Source of the DNA: Acidobacteriaceae bacterium
Lineage (GTDB): Bacteria > Acidobacteriota > Terriglobia > Terriglobales > Acidobacteriaceae
Direction: 5' to 3'
DNA length: 32,247 nt
Assembly (NCBI GenBank): GCA_003142935.1
Contig: PLOG01000141.1
Coordinates: 1-32,247 of the forward strand
Position 1 is the first letter of the stretch. Every line of letters starts with the position of its first letter. Shown piece after piece: positions 1-8,094 of this stretch. The position numbers and the translations under genes are program-made. A model generated the notes under the pieces. That model did not search any database and was not told the DNA's origin. It was given only the letters and a program-made list of their open reading frames with translations.

Positions 1-2286
1 GCCGACTTCGCCGCTGGATGCGATTGGCCTAAGCGCGTGCGTCTCGGAATCGGCCGTCCCGATCCACGCCATGAGGAATTGCCCCTTGTCCACCGCGATG
101 CGGCAGGCGGCTGCGAGCATCGCCTGGGAATCTTTCTCGCGCACGATCGTCTGGTTGATATCGCTCAGGACCGAGTAGACGCGGTTGAGCTGCCGGACGT
201 GTTTTTCCGCCTGCCGCCGCTGCTCTTCATGGCGGTTGACTTCCAGGGCGAAGGAGATGTCCATGGCCATCTCATTCAGCAGCTTGGTTTCGTCGTCGTC
301 GAAAAACGCCAGTTCGCCGGCATAGAGGCAAAAAATACCAATGATCTTGCCCTCGTGGAGCAGCGGAAAAGCTGCCATCGAGCGATAGCCGTGCTGCAGC
401 GCACTGCCTCTCCACGGCTGGTTGAGTTCGTGCTCGATGTCGTTGCAGATGGCGTGTTCACCTGTATGGAAGCAGTGCGCCGCCGGTCCGGAGTCCGGTT
501 CTGATTCGCGAAAATCGATATTGATCTGATCGAAATAACCCTCCACGACGCCGCTGAATGCTACTGGTTCCAAAACTTGTGTGTCGGGGTTGATCATCCC
601 GATCCACGCCATGCGGAATTGTCCCTTGTCCACGGCGATGCGGCAGGCGGCCGCAAGCATGGTCTGGGAATCTTTCTCGCGCACGATCGTCTGGTTGATA
701 TCGCTCAGGACCGAGTAGACGCGATTGAGCTGCCGGATATGCGCTTCCGCCCGCTTGCGCTCCGTGATGTCTTCCGTAAAGACGACGATGCCCCCTATTC
801 CTCCGGAGGGTTCGTGCCATGGATGAATCTCCCACCGTAAACGTTGCAGGGAACCGTCGGCCCGAACAAAAGAATCATCCTCCGACTGCACCAATTCGCC
901 AGCCCGCGCGCGCCGATGTGCCTCCTTCCAGCGCTCCGGAATCTCCGGAAAGATGTCGTAGTGCGACAGGCCGCGCAGGTCCCGGTCTCCCAGTCCATAG
1001 TCGGCGGACCAGCGGCGGCTGGCGCAGATATAGCGCATGTCCAGGTCAAACATCGCCAACGCCGCGGGCGCATGCTCGACGAAGATCTGGAGCTGCTCCA
1101 TGCTCCGCTTCAGAGCCTCCTCGGTGTGCAGGCGCACGCTGATGTCGTTAAAGACAATGGCAACCTGCCTAAGTTCCGGCTCGCCGACGCGATAGGCGCT
1201 AACCTCGTAGTAGGCGTTCAAGGCTTTGGCTTCGTTGAGGAAATGCGCCGGCTCGCCAGTAAGTGCGATCTTCCCATAGATCTCGAACCAATGCTCCTCA
1301 TGAGTCGGGACAAGCTCGCGCATTCGCTTCCCGGCTGCCTCGTGCAGCCCAGTCTGCCTTTCAAAGGCAGCGTTAATCTGCAGGAATCGGTAGTCGGCAG
1401 GCTTGCCCGCGGCGTCGAAGATCATCTCGATGATGCAGAAGCCGTCGTTCATCGAGTTGAACAGGCCGCGATAGAGCGTCTCGCTCTTGCGCAGCGCTTC
1501 CTCGGCTCTCTTTTGCTCAGTGATGTCACGGCCCACCACCACCGACCCGACGATTGCGCCCTCATGGTCTCGGACAGGACCAAAGCTGTAGCTCCCGATC
1601 CACGTCTCGCCCGTATCCTTGCGGCGCAGGCGGTATTCCTCGTTGGCGGCGGTTTCTCCCCGCAGCGCCCTCGGAACCGCCCACATCTCCAGCGGAGCCA
1701 ATTGCCCATCGGCCGTCGACACTTCAAGGAATTCTGGATATTCGGCCAGCGTTCTGGCGCACTCGGACTTGTTCCTGAACTTGTGAAACGAGGCAAAGGC
1801 ATCATTGCATTGGATGAATTGGCCCTTGGCGTCGGATATGAACACGGCGTCGGTCATGCTGGCCAATGCCACATCCAGCTTTTTGTTGCTCACCCACAAG
1901 GCCTGCTCTTCTTTATAAGCCGCAATAGAGAGAAGGCCGCGCCGGTAGTTCTCGGCCAGCAAACAGATCAGAGCGCCCATCGTGGCAAACAAGATCAGGG
2001 CAATGACATCCGAGACGTCCACGATGCCAAAACGCCCGAGTGGAGGCAGAATAAAGTAGTCCGCTGCCAGCGTTGCCAGGACGGTGGCCAGCAGACCGGG
2101 CTTTAGGCCGGCCAGCACTGCAACGATGATGATGGCCGGAAAGAAAGTGATGAACGTCGGCATGGCCAGGCCGAGGCCCTGCACCAGGAAGTATCGCAGC
2201 AAAATCGACGCGGCAACTACCACGATTGCCAACGCGTAACGAGCGAACGGTTTATCAAGCGCGGCTCTGGAAATGTCCCGCATCAT
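1..2286 (-). CDS. Membrane-anchored multi-PAS/GAF sensor protein, C-terminus outside window (partial)
   Basis: Reading the minus strand from ATG at 2286 gives an uninterrupted frame of 762 codons that runs off the left edge. Residues about 17-117 form four hydrophobic segments with the 'LAADYFILPP' pattern of the DUF4118 (KdpD-like) membrane domain. Three PAS domains follow (about 140-262, 262-385, 385-505), the first and third ending in the classical 'DITE(Q/R)KRAE' linker. A GAF domain (about 510-690) comes next, then the start of a second GAF nearly identical to the first. An in-frame TGA 18 codons upstream fixes the start region. Such architectures normally end in a histidine kinase or a GGDEF output, but that part is not in the window, so the output is unknown. 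The membrane/PAS/GAF layout suggests sensing of small molecules or redox state at the inner membrane. Identification as a sensor is secure; the signal is not inferable. Confidence 0.9.
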   Translation of the reverse strand, partial: MMRDISRAALDKPFARYALAIVVVAASILLRYFLVQGLGLAMPTFITFFPAIIIVAVLAGLKPGLLATVLATLAADYFILPPLGRFGIVDVSDVIALILFATMGALICLLAENYRRGLLSIAAYKEEQALWVSNKKLDVALASMTDAVFISDAKGQFIQCNDAFASFHKFRNKSECARTLAEYPEFLEVSTADGQLAPLEMWAVPRALRGETAANEEYRLRRKDTGETWIGSYSFGPVRDHEGAIVGSVVVGRDITEQKRAEEALRKSETLYRGLFNSMNDGFCIIEMIFDAAGKPADYRFLQINAAFERQTGLHEAAGKRMRELVPTHEEHWFEIYGKIALTGEPAHFLNEAKALNAYYEVSAYRVGEPELRQVAIVFNDISVRLHTEEALKRSMEQLQIFVEHAPAALAMFDLDMRYICASRRWSADYGLGDRDLRGLSHYDIFPEIPERWKEAHRRARAGELVQSEDDSFVRADGSLQRLRWEIHPWHEPSGGIGGIVVFTEDITERKRAEAHIRQLNRVYSVLSDINQTIVREKDSQTMLAAACRIAVDKGQFRMAWIGMINPDTQVLEPVAFSGVVEGYFDQINIDFRESEPDSGPAAHCFHTGEHAICNDIEHELNQPWRGSALQHGYRSMAAFPLLHEGKIIGIFCLYAGELAFFDDDETKLLNEMAMDISFALEVNRHEEQRRQAEKHVRQLNRVYSVLSDINQTIVREKDSQAMLAAACRIAVDKGQFLMAWIGTADSETHALRPIASSGEVG
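124..183 (-). repeat. Second copy of the 60-bp perfect direct repeat
   Basis: Partner of 664-723, encoding the start of the second GAF domain (residues 'VYSVLSDINQTIVREKDSQ'). The repeat unit length is a multiple of three, so the reading frame is kept. Confidence 0.9.
664..723 (-). repeat. First copy of a 60-bp perfect direct repeat inside the sensor gene
   Basis: Bases 664-723 are identical to 124-183, exactly 540 bp (180 codons) away. They lie inside a longer, slightly diverged match (about 577-750 against 37-210) covering the start of each GAF domain. The identity includes synonymous positions, which indicates a recent in-frame duplication or gene conversion. Confidence 0.9.
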
Positions 2287-2423
2287 GCGCGCTACCGAGA
2301 CTACTCTCTTTTCGTCTTGCTGGTAGTAACGTATTCCTCAAATAAAATCGTCGACTGTGATGCTGGTCACATCGATTCGGGGGTCAGTTTTCTTATCTAA
2401 TTGATTCTTTGGAAACAAAGTCT

Positions 2424-3278
2424 TCATAGGTGGTCGATTGCCGCGTTCCATTCGCCCAAACCCATTTCCGCCTTGGCCAGAAAGTATGCAGTCTCCGGAC
2501 TATGATTCATAAGGAACGATGTGGTCAGCGGGTTGGATGCCATTTTGAAATCTCTTCGTCTGAGTGATTCGAGCCCATTATTGATCCGGCCAGATTGGAT
2601 AGCGACATTTGATCCTGCCCCGGATTCAAGAACAAGGGCGCGACGAGTTTCCGAAGCACGACTTATTCGCATTCGTTTCTTGCTTGCAAGCCCTTTCATC
2701 TCTTTATGCTCTTTCACCGTGACGCCGGACCATTCTTCATGAATGATATTGGTGAGGATGGCGAACTCCTGCCCCTGCTTTACATCGTGAGAGGTCCAGT
2801 AGTCGGTCAGTTTGTTGCGCGTGTCGTCAATTCGCGCATGGCCCGGTCATGCGCTGGGTGATCCACTTTTCGCTGCGGCCCAGCCTGCGCCAATTCTCCC
2901 TGGTCCGCTCCAGCGCCAAAGCAGGATCGGCGATCTCCCGCAAGCGTTCATAGCCCACCTTCGCAAGCCAACGCTTGAACGGCTCCGCCTTGGGGGAAGG
3001 GATGGACTGAATCAGCCGGAGAATTCCGGGAACGTTCCAGCACTGGAACCTTTGCATTCCCCCTCCGTTTCAAAGGGAAGCGCAAGGGGGGACAAATTGT
3101 CCTCCCCTTTGAAGGCCTGGGCCAGAGAGGGATCGCGGCGGCGCAGCTTCTTCAGGTAATCGGTGGGAGCGGGCGAGCGAGTCAGCGCGCTGACTATGTC
3201 TGAAAGAACAAGCCAACACTCCTCATCCTGAAAGACCCGGCGCACCGGACGTTCTTCAAAAAGGGCCATCTCGCTCAT
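2424..3278 (-). pseudogene. Bro-N family (phage antirepressor-like) protein gene, frameshifted
   Basis: Three minus-strand frames join to resemble one Bro-N family protein. Frame one starts at ATG 3278, with GAGGAG about 10 bases upstream, and encodes 'MSEMALFEERPVRRVFQDEE' and 'DYLKKLRRRDP'. At about 3057-3070, in a GGGGG run, the frame must shift to continue with 'LRLIQSIPSPKAEPFKRWLA' and 'RLGRSEKWITQRMTG'. At about 2840-2855 a second shift is needed to reach 'RNKLTDYW', 'VKQGQEFAILTNIIHEEWSG' and 'KEHKEMKGLASK'. After about 2676 the family-like sequence stops, and the remaining open frame to 2424 does not resemble the expected C-terminus. Family members of this chromosomal type are usually about 250-280 residues, so the tail is replaced or lost. 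One-base indels in a G-run could be sequencing errors, but two shifts plus a lost tail favour true decay. The family is DNA-binding and often phage-derived. Confidence 0.75.
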
Positions 3279-3356
3279 TTGAAAAACTTCTCCTCTTCTC
3301 TGCGAAGCGCAAGGCGGCCCACCATGTCCCGGCGTGCGACAAGCCGATCTGAAACT

Positions 3357-4064
3357 CTATTCCTTGAAACCATTGCGATGCACAAAATCTTCTCTGTCGC
3401 GACGCACACGCAAATAATGAACAGGGGTGACGGGATAACCCAATCGCATACTGAACGCCAGGCGCAACTTATCCGGGACATTGAGCAGCTTCGCAATCTC
3501 CGCCGCAACTTTCTTTCCAGACAAGGAGCTTACGATATGGACGCCGATCCCGAGCGAGTTGGCCATCAACCACATGTTTTCCATCGCGCAACCAAGACCG
3601 ATAATGCCCAGGAAATCGCCTTCTGAGGCCGGCGCCCGGCGGCTCGGATCGTAGAGTACGAAAAGAATGGCCGAGCACGATACTATCTGCCTGGCCATAT
3701 ACGCACCCCTGTCTTCATTCTCGATATCTTCAAGGCTGGGGTCGGGTGTTTGCCATGACTTCGGGAACGTCGTGCCCATGATCCCGGTTTTCTTCCGGCG
3801 CAATTCGTCTTCGGTAAAAGACAATTGGGGATAATTCTCTCTGATGAACGTCGGATCGACAGGAATTTTTATCTCACTGATCGCATTGAGGAGTTGTTTG
3901 TCGTCCACAACCACGATCTGAAAATTCTGCATATTGTGCGCCGTGGGCGTCCACCGCGCCGCTTCCAGAATCTTCACTATATCTTCAGCGGGAATCGCCC
4001 GCTCGGGGTCGAAAAGCCCCCTTGCCGACTGCCTGTTTTCGATGAGTTGCATAAGTTCTTGCAT
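3357..4064 (-). CDS. Nitroreductase family FMN-dependent oxidoreductase
   Basis: A 235-residue protein of the nitroreductase fold, which uses FMN and NAD(P)H to reduce nitro groups, quinones or related electrophiles. The N-terminal 'RQSAR' (11-15) is the usual FMN-phosphate-binding RxSxR motif, followed by 'ARWTPTAHNMQNFQ' (about 37-49), the common A-x-x-P-T/S-x-x-N-x-Q-x-W/F segment. 'GLGCAMENMWLMANSLGIG' in the C-terminal half is the conserved helix at the dimer interface. The start at 4064 is preceded by a good GAGG ribosome site and lies 9 bases after the stop of the upstream dehydrogenase gene, so the two are probably co-transcribed. The insert with 'DPSLEDIENEDRGAYMARQ' resembles the subgroup that handles larger substrates. 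The substrate cannot be told from sequence. Confidence 0.88.
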   Translation of the reverse strand: MQELMQLIENRQSARGLFDPERAIPAEDIVKILEAARWTPTAHNMQNFQIVVVDDKQLLNAISEIKIPVDPTFIRENYPQLSFTEDELRRKKTGIMGTTFPKSWQTPDPSLEDIENEDRGAYMARQIVSCSAILFVLYDPSRRAPASEGDFLGIIGLGCAMENMWLMANSLGIGVHIVSSLSGKKVAAEIAKLLNVPDKLRLAFSMRLGYPVTPVHYLRVRRDREDFVHRNGFKE

Positions 4065-4073
4065 AGTATGTCC

Positions 4074-5081
4074 TCAACCGATCTTCAGTACCGCTCTGAA
4101 GCGCACTTTGGCTGCCATCATTTTGTCGAAGGCAATCGCTGCCTGTTCGAGAGGAAACGTTTCGATCATTGGCATGGCGCCCGATAGCAAGCTGAAATGA
4201 ATGGCCTCTTCGATATTGCCGCTGACCCAGCCGCTGATCGAGCGGTTGCCTTTCAACAGGAGTCCCGGATGAAACTGCATCATGTCCTGCGGGGCCGAAA
4301 CAATAATGATCGTCCCATCCCTGCCCAGGCCGTCGATGAGTTCCGCAATGGCCCGGCTATTCGGAGCCGTGCAGAGGATTACCCGCGCCCCACCCATTTT
4401 TTGAAGTTCCTCGGCCGTGCCGCCCGAACTGGTGTCGAGATACGCGTGTGCGCCTAATTTTAGCGATAGCTCCTCTTTATCTGTACCGCGCGATATGGCG
4501 ATGGTTTTGAAGCCGAGATTGCGGGAATACTGTATGGCCAGGTGCCCTAATCCGCCGATGCCGTGAATGGCAACCAGCTCGCCGCCGCGGGCGCCGCTCG
4601 ATTTGAGCGCGCCAAATACGGTGCGACCGGCGCAAAGCAGGGGTGCGCCCTCGATAGCATCGAGCTCCTGGGGAATCGACACGACGGCCTCGCTGCGAGC
4701 CACCATATACTCGGCGTATCCGCCATCGACAGTAATGCCGGTTACCAGGTTTCGATTACAGGCTGGAAACTCCCCGCGCCGGCAAGCGGGACAATTGAAA
4801 CAATGGCCACCGTGCCAGCCTACGCCCACTCTTTGACCGATTTGCCAGCCGCTTACATCGGGACCAGATTTACTAATTGTCCCGATAACCTCGTGTCCGG
4901 GAATTCTCGGATACGTAAGACCTGGAAAATGGCCGCCTTTCAGAATCGCTTCGCCGTGACAGACGCCGCACGCCTGCACCTTGATTAACAGTTCTCCGGC
5001 GTTCGGCTCGGGGATCTCCCGATTTACCAGTTCGAAATCGGCGCCTGGCGCACTGATTTGAATCGCTTTCATTGTTGGCAT
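4074..5081 (-). CDS. Zinc-dependent alcohol dehydrogenase (MDR superfamily)
   Basis: A 335-residue medium-chain dehydrogenase that interconverts alcohols and aldehydes with NAD(P)(H). Catalytic zinc ligands are visible at C41 ('CGVCHGE'), H63/E64 ('GHE') and C150. Four structural-zinc cysteines sit at C94, C97, C100 and C108. The dinucleotide-binding motif 'GIGGLG' is at 174-179. Length and order fit bacterial AdhP/AdhA-like enzymes (about 340 residues). E44 replaces the more usual T-D after 'CGVCH', which is seen in some subgroups. A second Met at residue 4 (5072) is an alternative start. It is followed after 9 bases by the nitroreductase gene, and the amidohydrolase and exporter lie upstream on the same strand, suggesting an aldehyde or aromatic detoxification operon. 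The physiological substrate is unknown. Confidence 0.92.
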   Translation of the reverse strand: MPTMKAIQISAPGADFELVNREIPEPNAGELLIKVQACGVCHGEAILKGGHFPGLTYPRIPGHEVIGTISKSGPDVSGWQIGQRVGVGWHGGHCFNCPACRRGEFPACNRNLVTGITVDGGYAEYMVARSEAVVSIPQELDAIEGAPLLCAGRTVFGALKSSGARGGELVAIHGIGGLGHLAIQYSRNLGFKTIAISRGTDKEELSLKLGAHAYLDTSSGGTAEELQKMGGARVILCTAPNSRAIAELIDGLGRDGTIIIVSAPQDMMQFHPGLLLKGNRSISGWVSGNIEEAIHFSLLSGAMPMIETFPLEQAAIAFDKMMAAKVRFRAVLKIG

Positions 5082-5124
5082 GGTAGTCAGACCGTTGCTT
5101 CATTATAGGACCGTGAGCGAGCCC

Positions 5125-6105
5125 TCAGACGGCGGGGCGCAGACCGAGCAGGTGCTCGGCATTGCGATGGGTGAGCTTAGCAAGGTCTTCCTCGCCTAGT
5201 ATCTCCGGCAGACTGTCGAGAAGAGCCCGGCCGCGCGAGTTGGGGCTGTAGGGGTAATCGACGGAGAAGAGAAGGCGATCTATGCCGACCACCTCAAGGG
5301 CGCAGCGCAAGGGCGGCAGGGTGAAGTAGCCGCTGGTGGTCAAGTGAATGTTGGATTGGAAGTAATTGGCGACCGGCTGGCGAAGGTGCGGCGCGGCGTG
5401 AGAGAGGATGCCGCTGGAGCGGGCGAGCGCATAGGGCAGACCTTCTCCGACATGGCCAATGATGAGTTGCAACGCAGGCAGGCGGTCGAAGAGGCCAGAA
5501 ACGATGAGGCGCAGGGTATGAAGTCCGGTCTCAGCGTGCCAGCCCCAGCCCGCGATGGAGAGAAGGAAGCCGAGTTCACTGGGAAGGCCGGAATAATAAG
5601 CGTCGCGGACCGACTGGGGCGGCGGCGCGGGGTGGAGGTAGATGGGAACACCAAGATGAGCCGCAGCCTCAAAGACCGGGAGGAAGCGAGAATCGTCAAG
5701 AAAATGGCCACCGGTCGTGCCATTGAGGAGAGCGCCGTGGAAGCCGAGGCGTGTGACACTGCGCTCCAGCTCCGCCGCTGCCGTGGCGGGAGACTTCAGA
5801 GCAAGCGTTGCAAACCCACCGAAACGTTCGGGATGGGAGCGCACAGCCGCGGCGAGTTCATTATTGATGTCGCGGGCCAGCGAACTGGCCGTATCGGCAT
5901 CGAGCGCATCGAAACCCATGGCGGCGAGCGAGAGTACCTGGAGATCGATCCCAGACTTGTCCATGTCGGCGATCCGGCCGGCACCGATGTCGAGGAGTTT
6001 GGACTGCAACTCCGCAAGCTGCGGGGGAGTTTCCCTGTCATGCGCTCCGGTTGCTCGGAGGAAGGATTCCGTAACGAAGTGTTCTTCAAGCGTGATGGTG
6101 CTCAT
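5125..6105 (-). CDS. Amidohydrolase family protein (ACMSD / gamma-resorcylate decarboxylase-like)
   Basis: A 326-residue TIM-barrel metalloenzyme of the amidohydrolase-2 branch, which includes aminocarboxymuconate-semialdehyde decarboxylase and 2,6-dihydroxybenzoate decarboxylase. Metal ligands can be followed: E7-x-H9 ('LEEHF'), H158 ('YLHPAPP'), H218 ('IIGHVGEGLPY') and D283 ('SVDYPYS'). The E-x-H instead of H-x-H at the N-terminus is the form found in resorcylate-type decarboxylases, which favours non-oxidative decarboxylation of an aromatic acid over hydrolysis. It lies 43 bases before the dehydrogenase gene on the same strand and is probably in the same transcript. The exact substrate is an inference left open. 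Confidence 0.85.
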   Translation of the reverse strand: MSTITLEEHFVTESFLRATGAHDRETPPQLAELQSKLLDIGAGRIADMDKSGIDLQVLSLAAMGFDALDADTASSLARDINNELAAAVRSHPERFGGFATLALKSPATAAAELERSVTRLGFHGALLNGTTGGHFLDDSRFLPVFEAAAHLGVPIYLHPAPPPQSVRDAYYSGLPSELGFLLSIAGWGWHAETGLHTLRLIVSGLFDRLPALQLIIGHVGEGLPYALARSSGILSHAAPHLRQPVANYFQSNIHLTTSGYFTLPPLRCALEVVGIDRLLFSVDYPYSPNSRGRALLDSLPEILGEEDLAKLTHRNAEHLLGLRPAV

Positions 6106-6268
6106 GGAGGATTAGACGATGCCAGGGCAGCGGGAGTTTCCTCAATGTGGAAAGATGACGGCGGAACTGGAAGCCGATTGGAGCCAATTCGCTTTATCGC
6201 ACATCGAGTTACCGAACAGAGGTGAAGTGCGCTGAATCGGTGGAAGCGTGGCAGGGGCCGGGCTGGCT

Positions 6269-7837
6269 CTAATCGACTGACTTTGAAGGATCGGGGTCTA
6301 GCTTCGGCTTTCGCATCAGCAGCACCAAAGGGGCGGTCAGCAGAAACAGCCACGCCATCACGCGAAACACGTCGATGTAGCTGAGCAAGGTGGCCTGCTG
6401 TTGTAACGAGCCATACAGGAATCCAAGAGCCTGGTGCGTGGAGGTCACCTTGTCGGAGCCGTGCTGAACGAACATTGCCCCGGCCTGATTCTGCGCCTGC
6501 AGCAACTGCAGATTGGAGAGCGAGATGTTGCCGGCAAGACGGCCCTGATGGAACTGCGACCGGCGAGCCAGCAAAGTGGTCACGAAGGATATTCCCATGC
6601 TTGACCCAATGTTGCGCGTCACGCTGTACAGGCTGGTCGCGTAGGGTGTATCTTGCTTCGGAATAGGGCCCATGATAAGTAGGGTCAATGGCAGGAATAT
6701 AAACGTTTGACCTATCCCCTGATTGAGCTGATGGATCAAAATGTCCCATGTTCCTGAGTTCAGGTCCATTCTCGAATAGCCGAAGAACGCCATGCTTCCG
6801 ATGAGGCATCCGAAAACCACCATCCATCGGTAGTCCCAACGCTTACCCAGCATGTAGCCGACCACCGGCATGCAAACTGCCGTGGCAATCCCCCGCGGGC
6901 TCGTCCAGAAGCCGGCAGTTTCGGCAGTCCAGCCAAGCAACTCCTGCATGAACAGGGGCAGAGACACGAGGCTGCCATAAAGCACAAATCCCAGCACCGT
7001 TGTGATCACGATACCGACCGCGAACGATCGGTGCCGGAAGAGCGAAAGCTTGACAAGCGGCTGCGGTGTCTTCAATTCGCGAAATATGAATGCCGTCAGC
7101 ATGACGGCAGCGGTGATGGCAAGCGTTTTGATAAAGCGTGAGCTGAGCCAGTCGTCTTCCTGCCCTTTATCCAACATGATTTGCAGGGCGCCCATGCCGA
7201 TTGCCAACATTCCCATGCCCCACGCATCGAACCGCATGGTTCCGCGCTTGATATACGAAGGGTCATACACAAAGAGAGAGATCAGAATCAGGCTGAGGAT
7301 TCCAATGGGCAGGTTGATATAGAACACCCAGCGCCACGAGTAGTTATCCGTGATCCAGCCGCCCAAAGTAGGACCCAGCACCGGGGCCGCGATAATGCCC
7401 AGTCCCCAAAACGCCATCGCTTTGCCGCGTTCCCTTCCGGGAAATTCTTCGAGCATCACGGACTGAGAAAGTGGCTGTAACCCCCCGCCGGTGATGCCTT
7501 GAACCACCCGGAAGAAAATCAGGAAAGGCAGGCTGGGCGCCAGGCCACAGAGAACGCTGGACAGCGTAAACCCGGTCACGACCGTCAACAATAATCGTTT
7601 GCGTCCAAAATAGTTCGAAAGCCAGCCGGTAATCGGCAGGATGATTGCATTGGCAACGATGTAGGATGTGAGGACCCAGGTGGCTTCGTCGACCGTAGAG
7701 GAGAGACTCCCTGCTATATGCGGCAGGCTGACATTGACCACCGAGGTGTCCAGCACCTCCATGATCGCACTGGACATAACGGCAATGGCGACCAGCCATC
7801 GCCGTGAAAAGAACCGTGCTTTGACCGGAGCTGACAT
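6269..7837 (-). CDS. DHA2 family (EmrB/QacA) multidrug MFS exporter
   Basis: A 522-residue integral membrane protein with about 14 predicted helices, the size and pattern of the DHA2 drug:proton antiporters. The family motifs are present: 'LDTSVVNVSLPHIAGSL' (29-45) in helix 1, motif A 'GWLSNYFGRKRLLL' (71-84), and the antiporter motif C region 'APVLGPTLGGWI'. The C-terminal 'RRSQFHQGRL' loop before the last helix is also typical. EmrB proteins normally pair with an EmrA adaptor and an outer-membrane channel; neither is encoded here, so partners must be elsewhere. It is the first gene of the minus-strand cluster and is divergent from the sigma-factor operon, with a 257-base shared upstream region. 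The 163 bases between it and the amidohydrolase gene contain nothing recognisable. Confidence 0.92.
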   Translation of the reverse strand: MSAPVKARFFSRRWLVAIAVMSSAIMEVLDTSVVNVSLPHIAGSLSSTVDEATWVLTSYIVANAIILPITGWLSNYFGRKRLLLTVVTGFTLSSVLCGLAPSLPFLIFFRVVQGITGGGLQPLSQSVMLEEFPGRERGKAMAFWGLGIIAAPVLGPTLGGWITDNYSWRWVFYINLPIGILSLILISLFVYDPSYIKRGTMRFDAWGMGMLAIGMGALQIMLDKGQEDDWLSSRFIKTLAITAAVMLTAFIFRELKTPQPLVKLSLFRHRSFAVGIVITTVLGFVLYGSLVSLPLFMQELLGWTAETAGFWTSPRGIATAVCMPVVGYMLGKRWDYRWMVVFGCLIGSMAFFGYSRMDLNSGTWDILIHQLNQGIGQTFIFLPLTLLIMGPIPKQDTPYATSLYSVTRNIGSSMGISFVTTLLARRSQFHQGRLAGNISLSNLQLLQAQNQAGAMFVQHGSDKVTSTHQALGFLYGSLQQQATLLSYIDVFRVMAWLFLLTAPLVLLMRKPKLDPDPSKSVD

Positions 7838-8021
7838 TGTGGGTTGCTTTCCATACTAACCAACCCATGGCAAAAGCGTCGTTGCGGCCCTCCTTTGCAC
7901 TCCTGCCTCGACCGGTGTTTCTACGGCTTCCCCTATTCGGCCGATCTCTCGACGGGGCGAGGAAGGTCTCTCCGGTTGCTTCGCATGGCCTTGTCACCTC
8001 TCTGTCTATTTTCCCTTTCGC

Positions 8022-8048
8022 GGAACACTCGAGGCTTTTCCACCGTAA
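8022..8048 (+). promoter_or_regulatory. Candidate ECF-sigma promoter (GGAAC-N17-CGTAA)
   Basis: GGAAC at 8022-8026 and CGTAA at 8044-8048 are separated by 17 bases. GGAAC-like -35 and CGT-like -10 elements are the common pattern for promoters read by ECF sigma factors, which often activate their own operon. The predicted transcript would start near 8055 and give a leader of about 40 bases before the sigma gene ATG. Based on pattern only. Confidence 0.5.
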
Positions 8049-8057
8049 CCAATCTTG

Positions 8058-8079
8058 ACTGGATTAATAATTGTCCAGT
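8058..8079. promoter_or_regulatory. Inverted repeat, possible operator between divergent exporter and sigma operon
   Basis: ACTGGA (8058-8063) and TCCAGT (8074-8079) form a perfect 6-base inverted repeat around the AT-rich spacer TTAATAATTG. The whole element looks like a dimeric repressor site. It lies just after the predicted start of the sigma operon transcript and upstream of the divergent exporter gene, so it could act on either. No TetR or MarR family gene is present in the window. Confidence 0.4.
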
Positions 8080-8094
8080 TGGTGCGTCATCTCT

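Noticed and set aside
844-2106. 420-codon open frame on the plus strand
   Set aside because: It lies opposite the PAS/GAF sensor, whose minus-strand translation shows clear domain motifs. The plus-strand translation resembles no protein.
5344-6225. 293-codon plus-strand frame
   Set aside because: Antisense to the amidohydrolase gene, whose metal-binding motifs are all intact on the minus strand.
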